Assembly (NCBI GenBank): GCA_965218625.1
Contig: CBDCLG010000020.1
Coordinates: 248,001 to 312,000 of the forward strand
Source: Bin5 sp965218625
Lineage (GTDB): Bacteria > Chloroflexota > Anaerolineae > Caldilineales > Caldilineaceae
Direction of reading: 5' to 3'
DNA: 64,000 nucleotides
Each line of letters starts with the position of its first letter. Positions within the stretch are counted from its first letter, which is position 1. The notes beneath the pieces were generated by a model, which did no database searches, was not told the origin of the DNA, and saw nothing but the letters and a program-made list of their open reading frames with translations. This document shows, piece after piece, positions 52,867 through 62,322 of the stretch. Made by a program: the position numbers and the translations under genes.

Positions 52867-53207
52867 ATACAACCCATTGTGTCCAACATCACAATCCCAT
52901 CAAAACAGTGGCACAGCCGGAAAGGCCGGCTCCCCGCCCAAATCCATCCCGGATTTAAGACTTCCCCCCGGGACCGGATGCGTCTATATGCTTCTGGCAA
53001 TTTGGTGCAAATTCGTATCCTTTCGTGCTTTGAGCCTTTCCTCCCTTCGTGCAAATTCGTGCCCCTTCGTGGATCCCCCCCAGCCTGCCCTCGCGCTATG
53101 CTTTTTGACCCTCTGCCGGTTATCATATCTGACCGTACCCTGCCGGGCATTCCAGCCATAGTCGCCCCCGGCAGCGGCGCAACCGCAACCCGCAAAAGGA
53201 GAAAGCA
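52867..53207. other. Intergenic region between divergent genes
   Basis: No supported gene. It contains near-repeats of TTCGTG.. (CCTTTCGTGCTTTGAGCC, CCCTTCGTGCAAATTCGTGC, CCCTTCGTGGATCC), a short imperfect tandem at about 53018-53076. The ribosome binding site AAAAGGAGAAAGCA before 53208 ends the region. Confidence 0.5.
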
Positions 53208-55115
53208 ATGAAGAGCCCCGCACGGCGCGCAATTCTGATCGGCATGGACGGCGCCAGCATGGAACTCATCTACAACATGGTCGACGGTGGCCACATGCCC
53301 CACGTTGGCAAACTGCTCGAGCGCGGCGCCCATCGCCCCATGATCGGCGTCTTTCCCACGCTCACGCCCCCCGGCTGGACGGCCACCTCCACCGGCGCCT
53401 GGCCCGGCACCCACGGCGTCATGGATTTCAACATTCGCAAGCTCGGCGGGCGCCTCGATGAGACCGTTTGGGGCATCAACACCGACCTGTCCCAGGCCGA
53501 ATACCTGTGGAATACCGTCGAGCGCGCCGGCGGCACCCCTCTGCTCGTCAAATGGGAAATGTCCTGGCCGCCCACAGTAACCAGCGGCGTTCAGGTGGAG
53601 GGGACCGGCCCCGGCGTCTCAAACCATCACCAGATCGCCGGCTATCACCTTTTCGTGGCGGGGAATTGGCAGCGCCGCAAGATCGAAGGCCAGCGCGACC
53701 CGGAAACGCTCGACCCCAGCGCCCTGCAGACAGTCTCCGACGTCGATTCGGTCATGGTCAGCGACGCCCAGGGCTGGTCAAACCTGCCGCCCTCGACGCG
53801 CCCTTTCAAAGAGGTACCCTTGACGATTCAGCCCCTCGTCCGCGGCCGCGGCTCGATGCTGCGAGGCGAACAGGGAACGCCCAAGCCCTTCTACGGCCTG
53901 ATCTACGCCGCCGGCGAAAGCGGCTACGACCGCGTGCGCATCTGCCGCGCCCGTGACGCCGCCGACCCGATTGCCGAGCTCGCGGTCGGGGAGTGGAGCG
54001 ACTGGTGGCTCGACTGCTTCGAAATCGATGGCGAGGGCGTTGACGGCTACGTGCGCATGAAACTGGTCAACCTCACGCCCGAAGCCGACGCCTTCGAGCT
54101 CTTCGTGCCCCAAATCTGGCCGGCTCTCGGCTATACCGAGCCGCCCGAGGTCGCGGCCGAGCTCGACGAGCACGTCGGCAACTTCCTGCAGAATCCGGGC
54201 AGGGACGCGCTCGGTATCATCGACGACGACACCTACTTCGAGCTGCTTGACTTCCATCACCAGCGCCTCGTCGACGTGGCGGGTTACCTCACCGCGACCC
54301 GCGCCGACTGGACCATGCTCTTCATCGAGACACACGCCTCCGACTACACCAGCCACTTTTTCCTCGGCCAGGCCGATGACCTGAGCGGCGCCGACAAAGA
54401 GACGCAGCAGCGCAGCCTCGACGGCGTCATCCGCACTTACGCCTCAATCGACGATATGATCGGCCGCATCGTCCAGCTCGCCGGTGAGGACACGCTGGTC
54501 TGTCTGGTTGCGGACCATGGCGGCACCCCCAACCAGTTCCGCTCGGTCCTGATCGAAGAGGCGCTCGAAGGGGCCGGTCTGCTGGTCTACAGCGAGGAAA
54601 ACGGCAAACGGACGGTCGACTGGTCGCGCACGCGCGCCGCGCCCGTCGGCCTCGTGCATGTCTTCATCAACCTGCAGGGGCGGGAGCCAACCGGAACAGT
54701 GCCGGTCTCGGAATACGAGGAAACGCAGCTGGCCATCATCGAGGCGCTCCACGCCTACACCGACCCCGAAACGGGCCGCCACCCCTTCGCCCTGGCGCTC
54801 ACGCGCGCCGACGCCGAGATGGTCAACCTCTGGGGCGACACCGTCGGTGATGTCGTCTACGCCCTGCGACCCGAGTTCGACGGCGCCCACGGCAAACAGC
54901 TGCCGTCCGTCAGCTTCGGCATCGCCGGTCAGCACTGCACTTTCGTCCTCGCCGGTCCCGGCGTCAAGGAGGGGATTGCGCTGCGAGGTCAGGTGCGGGC
55001 CGTCGACGTGGCGCCCACACTCTGCTACCTGCTGGGGCTGCCGATGCCCCGCAATGTCGAAGGCGGCGTTGTCTACGAGGCCCTGACCGACCCCGACTGG
55101 CACCTGAATTCCTGA
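53208..55115 (+). CDS. Type I phosphodiesterase/nucleotide pyrophosphatase family protein
   Basis: A 635-residue alkaline-phosphatase-superfamily protein. ILIGMDGASMELI carries the first metal Asp, FPTLTPPGWTATSTGAWPG the Thr nucleophile and the family PGxxG-type turn, LFIETHASDYTSHFF and CLVADHGGTPN the remaining metal-site Asp/His residues. No signal peptide, so probably cytoplasmic. AAAAGGAGAAAGCA precedes the ATG. Members hydrolyse phosphodiesters or, in related groups, phosphonates and sulfates. It is the only plus-strand gene between 34.4 and 59 kb, convergent with the next gene. Confidence 0.88.
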   Translation: MKSPARRAILIGMDGASMELIYNMVDGGHMPHVGKLLERGAHRPMIGVFPTLTPPGWTATSTGAWPGTHGVMDFNIRKLGGRLDETVWGINTDLSQAEYLWNTVERAGGTPLLVKWEMSWPPTVTSGVQVEGTGPGVSNHHQIAGYHLFVAGNWQRRKIEGQRDPETLDPSALQTVSDVDSVMVSDAQGWSNLPPSTRPFKEVPLTIQPLVRGRGSMLRGEQGTPKPFYGLIYAAGESGYDRVRICRARDAADPIAELAVGEWSDWWLDCFEIDGEGVDGYVRMKLVNLTPEADAFELFVPQIWPALGYTEPPEVAAELDEHVGNFLQNPGRDALGIIDDDTYFELLDFHHQRLVDVAGYLTATRADWTMLFIETHASDYTSHFFLGQADDLSGADKETQQRSLDGVIRTYASIDDMIGRIVQLAGEDTLVCLVADHGGTPNQFRSVLIEEALEGAGLLVYSEENGKRTVDWSRTRAAPVGLVHVFINLQGREPTGTVPVSEYEETQLAIIEALHAYTDPETGRHPFALALTRADAEMVNLWGDTVGDVVYALRPEFDGAHGKQLPSVSFGIAGQHCTFVLAGPGVKEGIALRGQVRAVDVAPTLCYLLGLPMPRNVEGGVVYEALTDPDWHLNS

Positions 55116-55127
55116 AAACTTAAAAAC

Positions 55128-55157
55128 GCGGACGGACGCAAGCGCGCGTCCGTCCGC
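55128..55157. terminator. Shared terminator hairpin between convergent genes
   Basis: A perfect 12-bp stem GCGGACGGACGC / GCGTCCGTCCGC with loop AAGCGC, 12 bp past the phosphodiesterase stop and 9 bp past the stop of the opposing gene. On the minus strand it is followed by GTTTTTAAGTTTTC, a good T run, so it works best for the minus-strand transcript but may serve both. Confidence 0.75.
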
Positions 55158-55166
55158 CGCCCCACA

Positions 55167-55595
55167 TCAGTAGTCGTCGTCCTCTTCGACGCCGCCTGTC
55201 GGCATCTCGATCTCCACAACGTGCCCGCCGTCGTCAATGATGACGCGGAAACCCATCATGCCCAGCCACTGGCGCGACTGCTCCGGGATTTCCTGGCCGA
55301 CGGCCTGATCGATATTGTCGATCGATGACTCCACCGCCGCCTTCGTGAAAATGTCGTTCTTCCCCATCAGGTCCAACATGCCGCTCACCGCCAGTTCCCG
55401 GTGCTGGTCGACCTGCCCTTTCAGATAGTCCAGCACCTGCTGGTCCACCTGCGCGGCGTCGATGTGGCGCAGGAACCCGTCCTCGTCGACCACGTAACAG
55501 GGGCGCTCGCCGACATACTTCACCGGCGCCGCGTTGCGGCGTTCGTCGAAAACGAGCCCTTCAAACATTGCCGATTTAGCCAAAATTCCCTCCAT
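55167..55595 (-). CDS. Hypothetical protein, acidic
   Basis: A 142-residue protein. It begins MEGILAKSAMFEGLVFDERR and contains PVKYVGERPCYVVDEDGFLR, then a helical part (QVLDYLKGQVDQHRELAVSG), and ends in an acidic tail EEDDDY. The ATG at 55595 is used, but ATG 55568 is equally possible; neither has a clear ribosome binding site. I recognise no family. It is 17 bp downstream of the isomerase gene on the same strand and probably shares its transcript with RecD2. Confidence 0.65.
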   Translation of the reverse strand: MEGILAKSAMFEGLVFDERRNAAPVKYVGERPCYVVDEDGFLRHIDAAQVDQQVLDYLKGQVDQHRELAVSGMLDLMGKNDIFTKAAVESSIDNIDQAVGQEIPEQSRQWLGMMGFRVIIDDGGHVVEIEMPTGGVEEDDDY

Positions 55596-55612
55596 TGGCG
55601 ATGCGCGAAGTC

Positions 55613-56395
55613 CTACGCCCGCTGCACCCGGCTTTGCAAAAACTCGCGGCTGCGGCGCACGCTGGCGACCGGGTCCTTGGGCAAGTCGTGCTCGACGATA
55701 TAACACTCTGCGCCGGCCGCGCGGCACGCCGGCAGCAGCGCCTCCCAGTCCAGCGTACCGTAGCCGACGTCGGCAAGGCCCATCTGGTCCTCATTCTCGC
55801 CCGGACGCGCCAGGTCCTTGGCATGAATGCGCGGACAGCGCCCCGCGTACCTCTCTATCATCTCCAGCGGGTCGACGCCGCCGTCGCTGATCCAGGCCAG
55901 GTCCAGTTCCCAGAACAGGTTTTCCGGGTCTGCGCTCTCCAGCAGCCAGTCGATCGCGCGCGCGCCGTCGTACACCGCCATCTCGAAGGCGTGGTTGTGA
56001 TAGCCCAGGCGGACGCCCTCCGCGCGGCAGCGCCGGCCCAGCTCGTTGAGCGTGTGCCCGAAAGCCCGCCACGCCTCGCTGCTCTCCGCCGCCCGCACCT
56101 CCTGCGCCGGCCCCGGTAAGATCAGAAGGTCGTTGCCGGCCGCAACCTGAAATTCCACCGTCGCGGCGAATTCCTCCGCCAGCGCTTCGTAGAGAACATG
56201 GGCAGAAACCGGCTGCAACTCGTGCTCCTCCAGAACCGCCTTCGCCTCCAGGCCCGAATGGTCCGGCAAAGGAATCAGTTCGACGCCCTTGTACCCCGCC
56301 TGCGCGGCCGCGGCCGCGATTTCGTCGAAGCTGTCTGAAAGATGACGCAGACTGTACAACTGTAGCGCGACCAGTGGCTTTTCGTTGCTGTTCAT
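55613..56395 (-). CDS. Sugar phosphate isomerase/epimerase family (xylose-isomerase-like TIM barrel)
   Basis: A 260-residue TIM barrel: VALQLYSLR at the first strand, GYKGVELIPLPDHSG, RLGYHNHAFEM, LFWELDLAWISDGG, CPRIHAKDL and CYIVEHDLP. Glu, Asp, His and Glu residues in these strands form the expected metal site. The family includes IolE, Hyi and many unassigned sugar isomerases. Its ATG overlaps the RecD2 stop (ATGA). Activity cannot be narrowed further. Confidence 0.88.
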   Translation of the reverse strand: MNSNEKPLVALQLYSLRHLSDSFDEIAAAAAQAGYKGVELIPLPDHSGLEAKAVLEEHELQPVSAHVLYEALAEEFAATVEFQVAAGNDLLILPGPAQEVRAAESSEAWRAFGHTLNELGRRCRAEGVRLGYHNHAFEMAVYDGARAIDWLLESADPENLFWELDLAWISDGGVDPLEMIERYAGRCPRIHAKDLARPGENEDQMGLADVGYGTLDWEALLPACRAAGAECYIVEHDLPKDPVASVRRSREFLQSRVQRA

Positions 56396-58881
56396 GCAAA
56401 GATCTCCTTTGCTGAGCTCCGGAGCAGACGGGCGGTCAGGCCGCTGTAGCGCCGGGCCTCCTTGTCGTTGCCAACGGCAATTCCTATCGCTCTCGGCTGG
56501 CCCACCAACACCACCAGCCGCTGCGCCCGCGTCACCGCCGTGTAGAGTAGATTGCGCTGCAGCATCATATAGTGGCCGGTCAGCACCGGTATGACGACCG
56601 CCGGGAACTCACTTCCCTGGCTCTTATGCACACTGATGGCGTAGGCGTGGACCAGCTCGTCCAGGTCGAGAAAGTCGTACGGCACCTGGCGCCGGTCAAA
56701 TTCGACCGACAAACGCTGTTCGACCCCATCGACAGTCTTAATATAGCCCATATCGCCGTTGAATACATCTTTATCGTAGTTGTTGCGCACCTGCATCACG
56801 CGGTCGCCGACGCGAAAAACGCGGCTGCCCATGGCCCGCTCGGCCCGGTCGGGCCGGGGCGGATTCAGTGCCCGCTGCAACGCCTCGTTCAGCGCTCCGA
56901 CCCCGGCCGCTCCCCGGTGCATCGGGCTGAGCAGCTGGATCTCCTGGGCCGCTATCCCAAAACGCCGCGGAATCCGCTCCTGCACCAGCTCAACGCACAG
57001 CTCGGCCGCCCGCTCCGGCTCCTCGGTGCGAAAGAGAAAAAAATCAGCCGCCGCCTCTCTATCCGCCGCCGACTGCGTAAGGACCGGCATCTGCCCGCGA
57101 TTGATTCGGTGCGCGTTCTCGACGATGTAACTGCCGGCCGCCTGCCGGAAAATCGTCTCCAAACGCACAATCGCGGCCTCGCCCCAGACCGCCGCTTCCC
57201 CCGTTTGCGCCGCATCATCCGTATGTGCTGCATCGCCGCCGCCCTCTTCGATCGCCGCGATCACGTCGCCCAAAACATTGCCCGCCCCCACGCTCGGCAG
57301 CTGGTCCACGTCGCCCACCAGCAATAGCGACATCCCCGGCGGGACCGCCTTCAAAAGACTGTTCGTCAGCAGCAGGTCCAGCATCGACGCCTCGTCGACG
57401 ATCAGCAGGTCCCCCCGCAGGGGATGCTCCTGGTTGCGCTTGAAGGAGAAGCCCGCGCCGGGCTGAAACTCCAACAGGCGGTGGACCGTCTTCGCCGGGC
57501 GACCGGTCGCCTCGGCCATGCGCTTGGCCGCGCGACCGGTCGGCGCCGCCAGCAGCGCAAGCGCGCCCGCTTCCTCGCACAGATCGAGGATCGTGCGCAC
57601 GACCGTCGTTTTGCCTGTGCCGGGACCTCCGGTCAGCACCGTCAGCCGGTGGGTCAACGCCGAGCGCACCGCCGCCTTCTGCCGCGGCACAAGCCGCAGC
57701 CCCGACCCGTCCGCCCGCGCCCCTTCCAGCTGGGCAAACTTCCGCTCCCAGTCTACCCGCCGCAACCGGTCCAGCGCTGACGGGCCGCGCACCGCCCCCG
57801 ACAAAGTGTCGTCACCGCCCCGCGCCAGCCGTCCCAGGCGATTGCCGACCCCAACCTCGGCGTAATACATCGGCGTCAGGTAGACCGCCTGCTCGCCCTG
57901 CAACAGCGCCTCGATCCGCTCGTCGGACGGCTCGTCAAACGTGCTGCGGCTCTCCAGCAACAGGGGAAGGGAATCCTTGTCTGACGGCCCATACTCACCG
58001 GAAACCGCCCAGCGAAGCGCGCCCGCCTGCGCGCCTGCCTCCGCCGCCAGCTTCACCCGCTCCGCCCCCTCCAGCCGCAGCACGCCCGCCGCCGCCTTCT
58101 CCCGACCGGCATCGAGAAGCGCGTCAGCCTGCGCAACCAGCTCAGGACTCGGCAGGTAGACATGCCCCTCGCCCGCAGCCCTCTCCAGCGTGTAGGCCAC
58201 CCCTGCGGCGATCCGCTGCGGCGCGTCCCCGGCGATGCCAAGCGCGCCCGCGATCTTGTCCGCGGTCACAAAGCCGATGCCAAATATATCCTCCGCCAGC
58301 CGGTACGGGTCCTGCTGCACGATGGCGACCGCGTTGTCGCCGTAACGCTTATAGATCTTCGTCGCCAGTCCGGCGCTGACCCCGTGCCCCTGCAAGAAGA
58401 TCATCACCTCCTTGATCGCCTTCATCTCAGCCCAGGCCACCCGGATCATCGCAAGCCGTTTGCGGCCCACCCCGCCGACCTCCGACAACCGCTCCGGTTC
58501 GCCGTCGATAATGTCGAGCGTCCGCTCACCGAAGTGGGCCACCACCCGCTTGGCCGTCACCGGCCCCACGCCTCGGATCAGGCCGCTGCCAAGATACCTC
58601 TCGATTCCGGCAACCGTCGCCGGCAGCACCGTCCGCATCCCGCTAACGCTGAACTGTTTGCCGTACTGCGGGTGCATCTCCCAGCGCCCCCGCAGCTCGA
58701 CCGCCTCGCCCACATTGACGCCGACCATGTTGCCCACGATCGGCGCCTCCTTCTGCCAGTGAGGCAGCTGAGGCGTCGGCATCTCGAGCGCCAGCTTGGC
58801 GACCGTGTAGCCGTTCTCCTCGTTGTGGTATGTGATGCGCTCGATCACCCCGCGCAGAGATTCCTGCCCGTCCCCGTTCAT
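56392..58881 (-). CDS. recD2: RecD2-type ATP-dependent DNA helicase
   Basis: An 829-residue superfamily 1B helicase. The N-terminal OB-like part (LRGVIERITYHNEENGYTVA) and helix-hairpin-helix region (GVGPVTAKRVVAHFG, GGVGRKRL) are followed by Walker A TGGPGTGKTTVVRTI, Walker B DLLIVDEASM, VGDVDQLPSVGAG, and the C-terminal motifs HKSQGSEFPAVVIPV and LLYTAVTRAQRLVVLVG. Family members unwind DNA 5'-3' in repair. The start is probably the ATG at 58881, where the match begins; the frame is open to 58998 and neither start has a good ribosome binding site. The pairing with a sugar isomerase gene by overlap is unusual. Confidence 0.92.
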   Translation of the reverse strand: MNGDGQESLRGVIERITYHNEENGYTVAKLALEMPTPQLPHWQKEAPIVGNMVGVNVGEAVELRGRWEMHPQYGKQFSVSGMRTVLPATVAGIERYLGSGLIRGVGPVTAKRVVAHFGERTLDIIDGEPERLSEVGGVGRKRLAMIRVAWAEMKAIKEVMIFLQGHGVSAGLATKIYKRYGDNAVAIVQQDPYRLAEDIFGIGFVTADKIAGALGIAGDAPQRIAAGVAYTLERAAGEGHVYLPSPELVAQADALLDAGREKAAAGVLRLEGAERVKLAAEAGAQAGALRWAVSGEYGPSDKDSLPLLLESRSTFDEPSDERIEALLQGEQAVYLTPMYYAEVGVGNRLGRLARGGDDTLSGAVRGPSALDRLRRVDWERKFAQLEGARADGSGLRLVPRQKAAVRSALTHRLTVLTGGPGTGKTTVVRTILDLCEEAGALALLAAPTGRAAKRMAEATGRPAKTVHRLLEFQPGAGFSFKRNQEHPLRGDLLIVDEASMLDLLLTNSLLKAVPPGMSLLLVGDVDQLPSVGAGNVLGDVIAAIEEGGGDAAHTDDAAQTGEAAVWGEAAIVRLETIFRQAAGSYIVENAHRINRGQMPVLTQSAADREAAADFFLFRTEEPERAAELCVELVQERIPRRFGIAAQEIQLLSPMHRGAAGVGALNEALQRALNPPRPDRAERAMGSRVFRVGDRVMQVRNNYDKDVFNGDMGYIKTVDGVEQRLSVEFDRRQVPYDFLDLDELVHAYAISVHKSQGSEFPAVVIPVLTGHYMMLQRNLLYTAVTRAQRLVVLVGQPRAIGIAVGNDKEARRYSGLTARLLRSSAKEIFA

Positions 58882-59000
58882 GAATGTTAGGGTAACAGAA
58901 TCAGAATACCCGATCAAACCATCCCGCCGGGCCTCCAGCAGCATCCCAACCGACTTGCACAAGGCACAGACTGCTCCGACCATGAGACCCCTGAACACCT

Positions 59001-59594
59001 ATGGAAGCTGAAGCCGGCTTTGCCCCGCTACTGATCGTCATCGCACTGGCCTTCATCGTCCCCCTGCTGCTGGTACGCTTCAAACGCCTCAGGCTGCCCA
59101 TCGTTGTCGGCGAAATCCTGGCCGGAATCGTCATCGGACGCAGCGGGTTCGGCTGGGTGACCCACGAAGAGCCCCTGCTCCCGCTCCTGGCCGAATTCGA
59201 AAACATCAACGTCACCGTCTTCAACCCCGCCCTGGACCAGGCCGCGCTCCTCAGCCTGCTGGCCCGCAACCCAGACATCTACGAACTCCTGACCCGCACC
59301 GACGACAACAAGGAAGTCGGCGAAGTCGTTGTCTATGAGCCCAGCTTCTACGACAAGGCACTGCGCGAGATCGACCTGCCCGGCGACGTGCTGATCCTCT
59401 CCATCCGCCGCGCCGGAGAGTTCATCGTGCCGCGCGGCCATACCCAGCTCGAACAGGGAGACCACCTGACGCTCGTCGGCGGCTTCGAGCATCTTCAGGA
59501 GGCGCGCACGCTCTTTTCGGGAATCGAGTCAAGAGGGGAATTTGTAGAAAAAGTCGTAGCCGGAGAAAGCGGGTACGCGTTCAGCGAGTCCTAG
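59001..59594 (+). pseudogene. Internally deleted cation/proton antiporter (KefB-type) with TrkA-C domain
   Basis: The first ~66 codons match the start of CPA2 cation:proton antiporters (LLIVIALAFIVPLLLVRFKR, LPIVVGEILAGIVIGRSGFG, then PLLAEF). The frame then jumps to the end of a TrkA-N (RCK) domain (NINVTVFNPALDQAALLSLL) and a complete TrkA-C domain (DLPGDVLILSIRRAGEFIVP.. QLEQGDHLTLVGG). Full-length members have about 10 more membrane spans and most of an RCK domain here, so roughly 400-450 residues are missing without loss of frame. The remaining product, 197 residues with one or two membrane helices, cannot transport. It is unlikely to be functional unless it has a regulatory role. Confidence 0.75.
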
Positions 59595-59675
59595 ACCGCC
59601 GCAGCCGCGGTCCAGACCCGCAACAGTCCGGCTATTGGTGGTAGAAAGAGGTCAACCCGTGGGAGGGTGAGCAGC

Positions 59676-60182
59676 TCAGGCGCCGGCCCGCCCATTCCGC
59701 CAGCGGGCGTGGGCTTTGCGCACGACGCGGCGTGTGGCGTCTTCCATCGGCAGCCCGTCCAACCTGTCGAGCGAGACCCAATCCGCCCCGTCGGCATCAT
59801 CCGCCGGCGCAACCGCGCCCCCGCGGAAATGGGCCCAAAAGTCGATAACAACATAGTGATAGCGAACCGAGCCCTCTGCGTCGCGGTGAATCGGCTCGAA
59901 CAGGTCCAGCAGCTCCACCAACTCGATCTCAGCCCCGGTCTCCTCGCGCACCTCGCGCACGACCCCGTCCCGCACCGTCTCACCCAGGTCCAGCAGACCG
60001 CCCGGCAGCGCCCACATCCCCAGCGACGGCGGCTTCCCCCGCCTGACCATCAGCACGCGCCCGGCGTCATCGAGCACCGCCGCCGCCACCGCCACCAGCG
60101 GCGCAGGCGGATACTCGCGGCTGATCGTTACCGGAAAAGTCTGGTTGACCGCACCTTTCTCTCCGTCCACGCTCAGCTCCAC
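59676..60182 (-). CDS. Nudix hydrolase
   Basis: A 168-residue protein with a complete Nudix box (GGLLDLGETVRDGVVREV then REETGAEI) that binds Mg2+ and the pyrophosphate. It is followed by a VVIDFWAHFRGG strand typical of ADP-ribose/NADH-type members. The GTG start at 60182 lies inside the end of the upstream HAD gene (10-bp overlap), so translation is probably coupled. Substrate unknown. Confidence 0.9.
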   Translation of the reverse strand: MELSVDGEKGAVNQTFPVTISREYPPAPLVAVAAAVLDDAGRVLMVRRGKPPSLGMWALPGGLLDLGETVRDGVVREVREETGAEIELVELLDLFEPIHRDAEGSVRYHYVVIDFWAHFRGGAVAPADDADGADWVSLDRLDGLPMEDATRRVVRKAHARWRNGRAGA

Positions 60183-60967
60183 GCCCGCACCATGTCAGGC
60201 AACTCCGCCAGCTCCTCGATCACCGCGTCCGGCTGCACGCTCTCCACAATCCGCTGATCCTCAGCCAGCGGGATCATGCGGCAGTGCACCGTCAGCGCGC
60301 CGATCGCCTGCCCGCCCGCGACGTCGTGCTTGAGGCTGTCACCCACACACACCAGCTCATACGGCTCCGCATCCCAGCGTCCGAGCGCCGCATCGTAGAT
60401 CTCCTTCTCCGGTTTGCGCCACTCCACCGCCGCGCTGCTCAAACAGACATCGAGGTAGGGCCGCACCCCCGTATAATCGACGATTCGCTGAAAGACCCGG
60501 TCGCTGGCATAGTTCGCGATCACCGCCAGCGGGAAGCCCTCATCCTGCAGCTCTGCCAGCAGCTCGATCGCGCCCGGTATCGGCTCCCACGCCGTCATCT
60601 CCGGCGCATAGAAGAGGTCCACCGCCTGCCGCAGAACATCCAAGTCCATGCGCGAGGCCGGGTAGTTAAAAAACTGCAATAGAAAGCTCAGCGTATCGTC
60701 AGCCGTGTGCTCCTCCTGCTCATCGTCCGACTTCTGTTGCGCAAAAAGGCGCGCCTCCACCAGATTCACCGCGAACTCCTCGGGCAGGTCGTCCATGCCG
60801 GTCGAGCGCATGTACGCCACCGCCGTCTCCGCCCCCTTCGCCATCAGCCCTTCCAGCGGCTCGGCCAGCCGCGCCAGCGTATTGTCGAAGTCGAAGATCA
60901 GCCCCTGCACCAGCCTGCGCGGCCGAATCCCCGCCGCCTCACCCGAAAAGAAACCTTGCGAATCCAT
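60173..60967 (-). CDS. HAD-superfamily hydrolase
   Basis: A 264-residue phosphatase-like protein: motif I GLIFDFDNTLA with the nucleophile and acid Asp, the Ser/Thr-type second motif in VIANYAS, a Lys in AAVEWRKPEKEIYDAAL and motif IV CVGDSLKHDVAGGQAIGALT. The helical cap between motifs I and II matches the subgroup of phosphoglycolate-phosphatase-like enzymes. It overlaps the Nudix gene, suggesting joint action on phosphorylated metabolites. Start at 60967; a GGAGGTGAG lies somewhat far upstream. Confidence 0.88.
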   Translation of the reverse strand: MDSQGFFSGEAAGIRPRRLVQGLIFDFDNTLARLAEPLEGLMAKGAETAVAYMRSTGMDDLPEEFAVNLVEARLFAQQKSDDEQEEHTADDTLSFLLQFFNYPASRMDLDVLRQAVDLFYAPEMTAWEPIPGAIELLAELQDEGFPLAVIANYASDRVFQRIVDYTGVRPYLDVCLSSAAVEWRKPEKEIYDAALGRWDAEPYELVCVGDSLKHDVAGGQAIGALTVHCRMIPLAEDQRIVESVQPDAVIEELAELPDMVRAWS

Positions 60968-61061
60968 ACCAGGTTGGCTCTCACCTCCGCCGACTATGGG
61001 CTGAGGCTCCGCCCCAAACCCTCACCTCGTGCCCGCCTACGTAGCTTCCAGAACTAAAAAC

Positions 61062-61246
61062 TAGGGCTCGTTGACATTTGTCTGAACTGTGATTTTTCTG
61101 ATTCATATGATGGACATGATTTACGGCGCTGGCTCCCGAAACGGGCTTTGTTCACGAGAATCAGGTGAATCAGAGTCCAAACTGTTCTCAAATCTTCTGT
61201 AGATGTCGCCTCTTTGAATGGTTTTCTGAAACGTCAACGGAGCCTA
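61062..61246 (+). repeat. MITE-like element, copy 4
   Basis: A 181-bp element (61064-61244) flanked by TA on both sides. Left end GGGCTCGTTGACATTT, right end AAACGTCAACGGAGCC. The flanks are informative: joining left AACTAAAAAC-TA with right GAAACTCAAA gives exactly the sequence found empty at 62751-62771. So insertion duplicated the TA. Confidence 0.93.
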
Positions 61247-61360
61247 GAAACTCAAAGCCAATAACTATCCCATCCCCATCGCCCCGTGCTATACTCCGCA
61301 TCGAGCCGCAGACCGCTCGAACACCCGCCGCCACGCCCTTCGCCAGCAGGAACAGCAGCC

Positions 61361-62248
61361 ATGCCCTACTCCTTCCAAATCGGTTCCATCCCCTGCCATG
61401 TCGTCAGCGACGGCCGCCAGCTGGTCGACGGCGGCGGCTTCTTCGGCCTCGTGCCCCGCGTCCTCTGGGAACGGGTCATCCGCCCCGACGAAAAAAACCG
61501 TATCCCCGTGCAGATGCGCTCACTCCTCGTCCAGTCCTCCGCCGGCCTCATCCTCGTCGACACCGGCCAGGGCGACAAACTCACCGCCCGGGACCGCCGC
61601 AACTTCGGCATGGACGATTCCTCCCGACGCCTCGCCGCCGACCTCGGACGCGTCGGCTTCAGCCCCGAAGACGTCGACATCGTCCTCATGACCCATCTCC
61701 ACGGCGACCACGCCGGCGGCTGCACCCACTGGAGCGATCCCGCCGACCCCGACAGCGACGCCGTCCCCTCATTCCCCAACGCCCGCTACCTCGTCCAGCG
61801 CCTCGAAATGGCCGACGCCTCATTCCCAAACGAGCGCACCCGCGGCACCTACTTCCCCCAGAACTTCGAACCCCTACGCCGCTCCGGCCAGCTCGAAGTC
61901 GTCGACGGCGACCAGGACCTCGCCGCCGGTGTCCGCTCGGTCACTGTGCCCGGCCACACCGACAGCATCCAGGCCGTCTGGGTCGAGGACTGCGGCGAAT
62001 CTCTCCTCTTCCTCGGCGATGCCTGCAGCTGGGCCGCCCACATGGACCGGCTCGCCTGGGTACCCTCCTTCGACCTCGACCCCATGCGCAGCATCGAGGG
62101 CAAACGCGCCCTCCGCCAGCAGGCCCAGGAAAAGAACGCCCTGCTCGTCTTTCAACACGACGGCCAGATCGTCACCGGCCGCCTCGCTCCCAGCGCACGC
62201 GGACCTGTCGTCGAAGCGGAGATAACCGAAGAGGCGTGGCAGCAGTGA
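61361..62248 (+). CDS. MBL-fold metallo-hydrolase
   Basis: A 295-residue metallo-beta-lactamase-fold protein. The metal-binding motif is VLMTHLHGDHAGG, with a further His in TVPGHTDSIQAVW, an Asp in LFLGDACSW and a distal His in LLVFQHDGQ. The fold matches the group of lactonase-like and N-acyl hydrolase-like members. The ATG at 61361 is used; the frame is open back to 61286 but only this start fits the first strand. It lies between MITE copies 4 and 5. Substrate unknown. Confidence 0.88.
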   Translation: MPYSFQIGSIPCHVVSDGRQLVDGGGFFGLVPRVLWERVIRPDEKNRIPVQMRSLLVQSSAGLILVDTGQGDKLTARDRRNFGMDDSSRRLAADLGRVGFSPEDVDIVLMTHLHGDHAGGCTHWSDPADPDSDAVPSFPNARYLVQRLEMADASFPNERTRGTYFPQNFEPLRRSGQLEVVDGDQDLAAGVRSVTVPGHTDSIQAVWVEDCGESLLFLGDACSWAAHMDRLAWVPSFDLDPMRSIEGKRALRQQAQEKNALLVFQHDGQIVTGRLAPSARGPVVEAEITEEAWQQ

Positions 62249-62322
62249 AAGGCGGATCAAACTGCCCGGAGGCAATGGCGAAAGTTGCAGATGTGGACCC
62301 GCCAGACGAGCGCGATCGGCTC

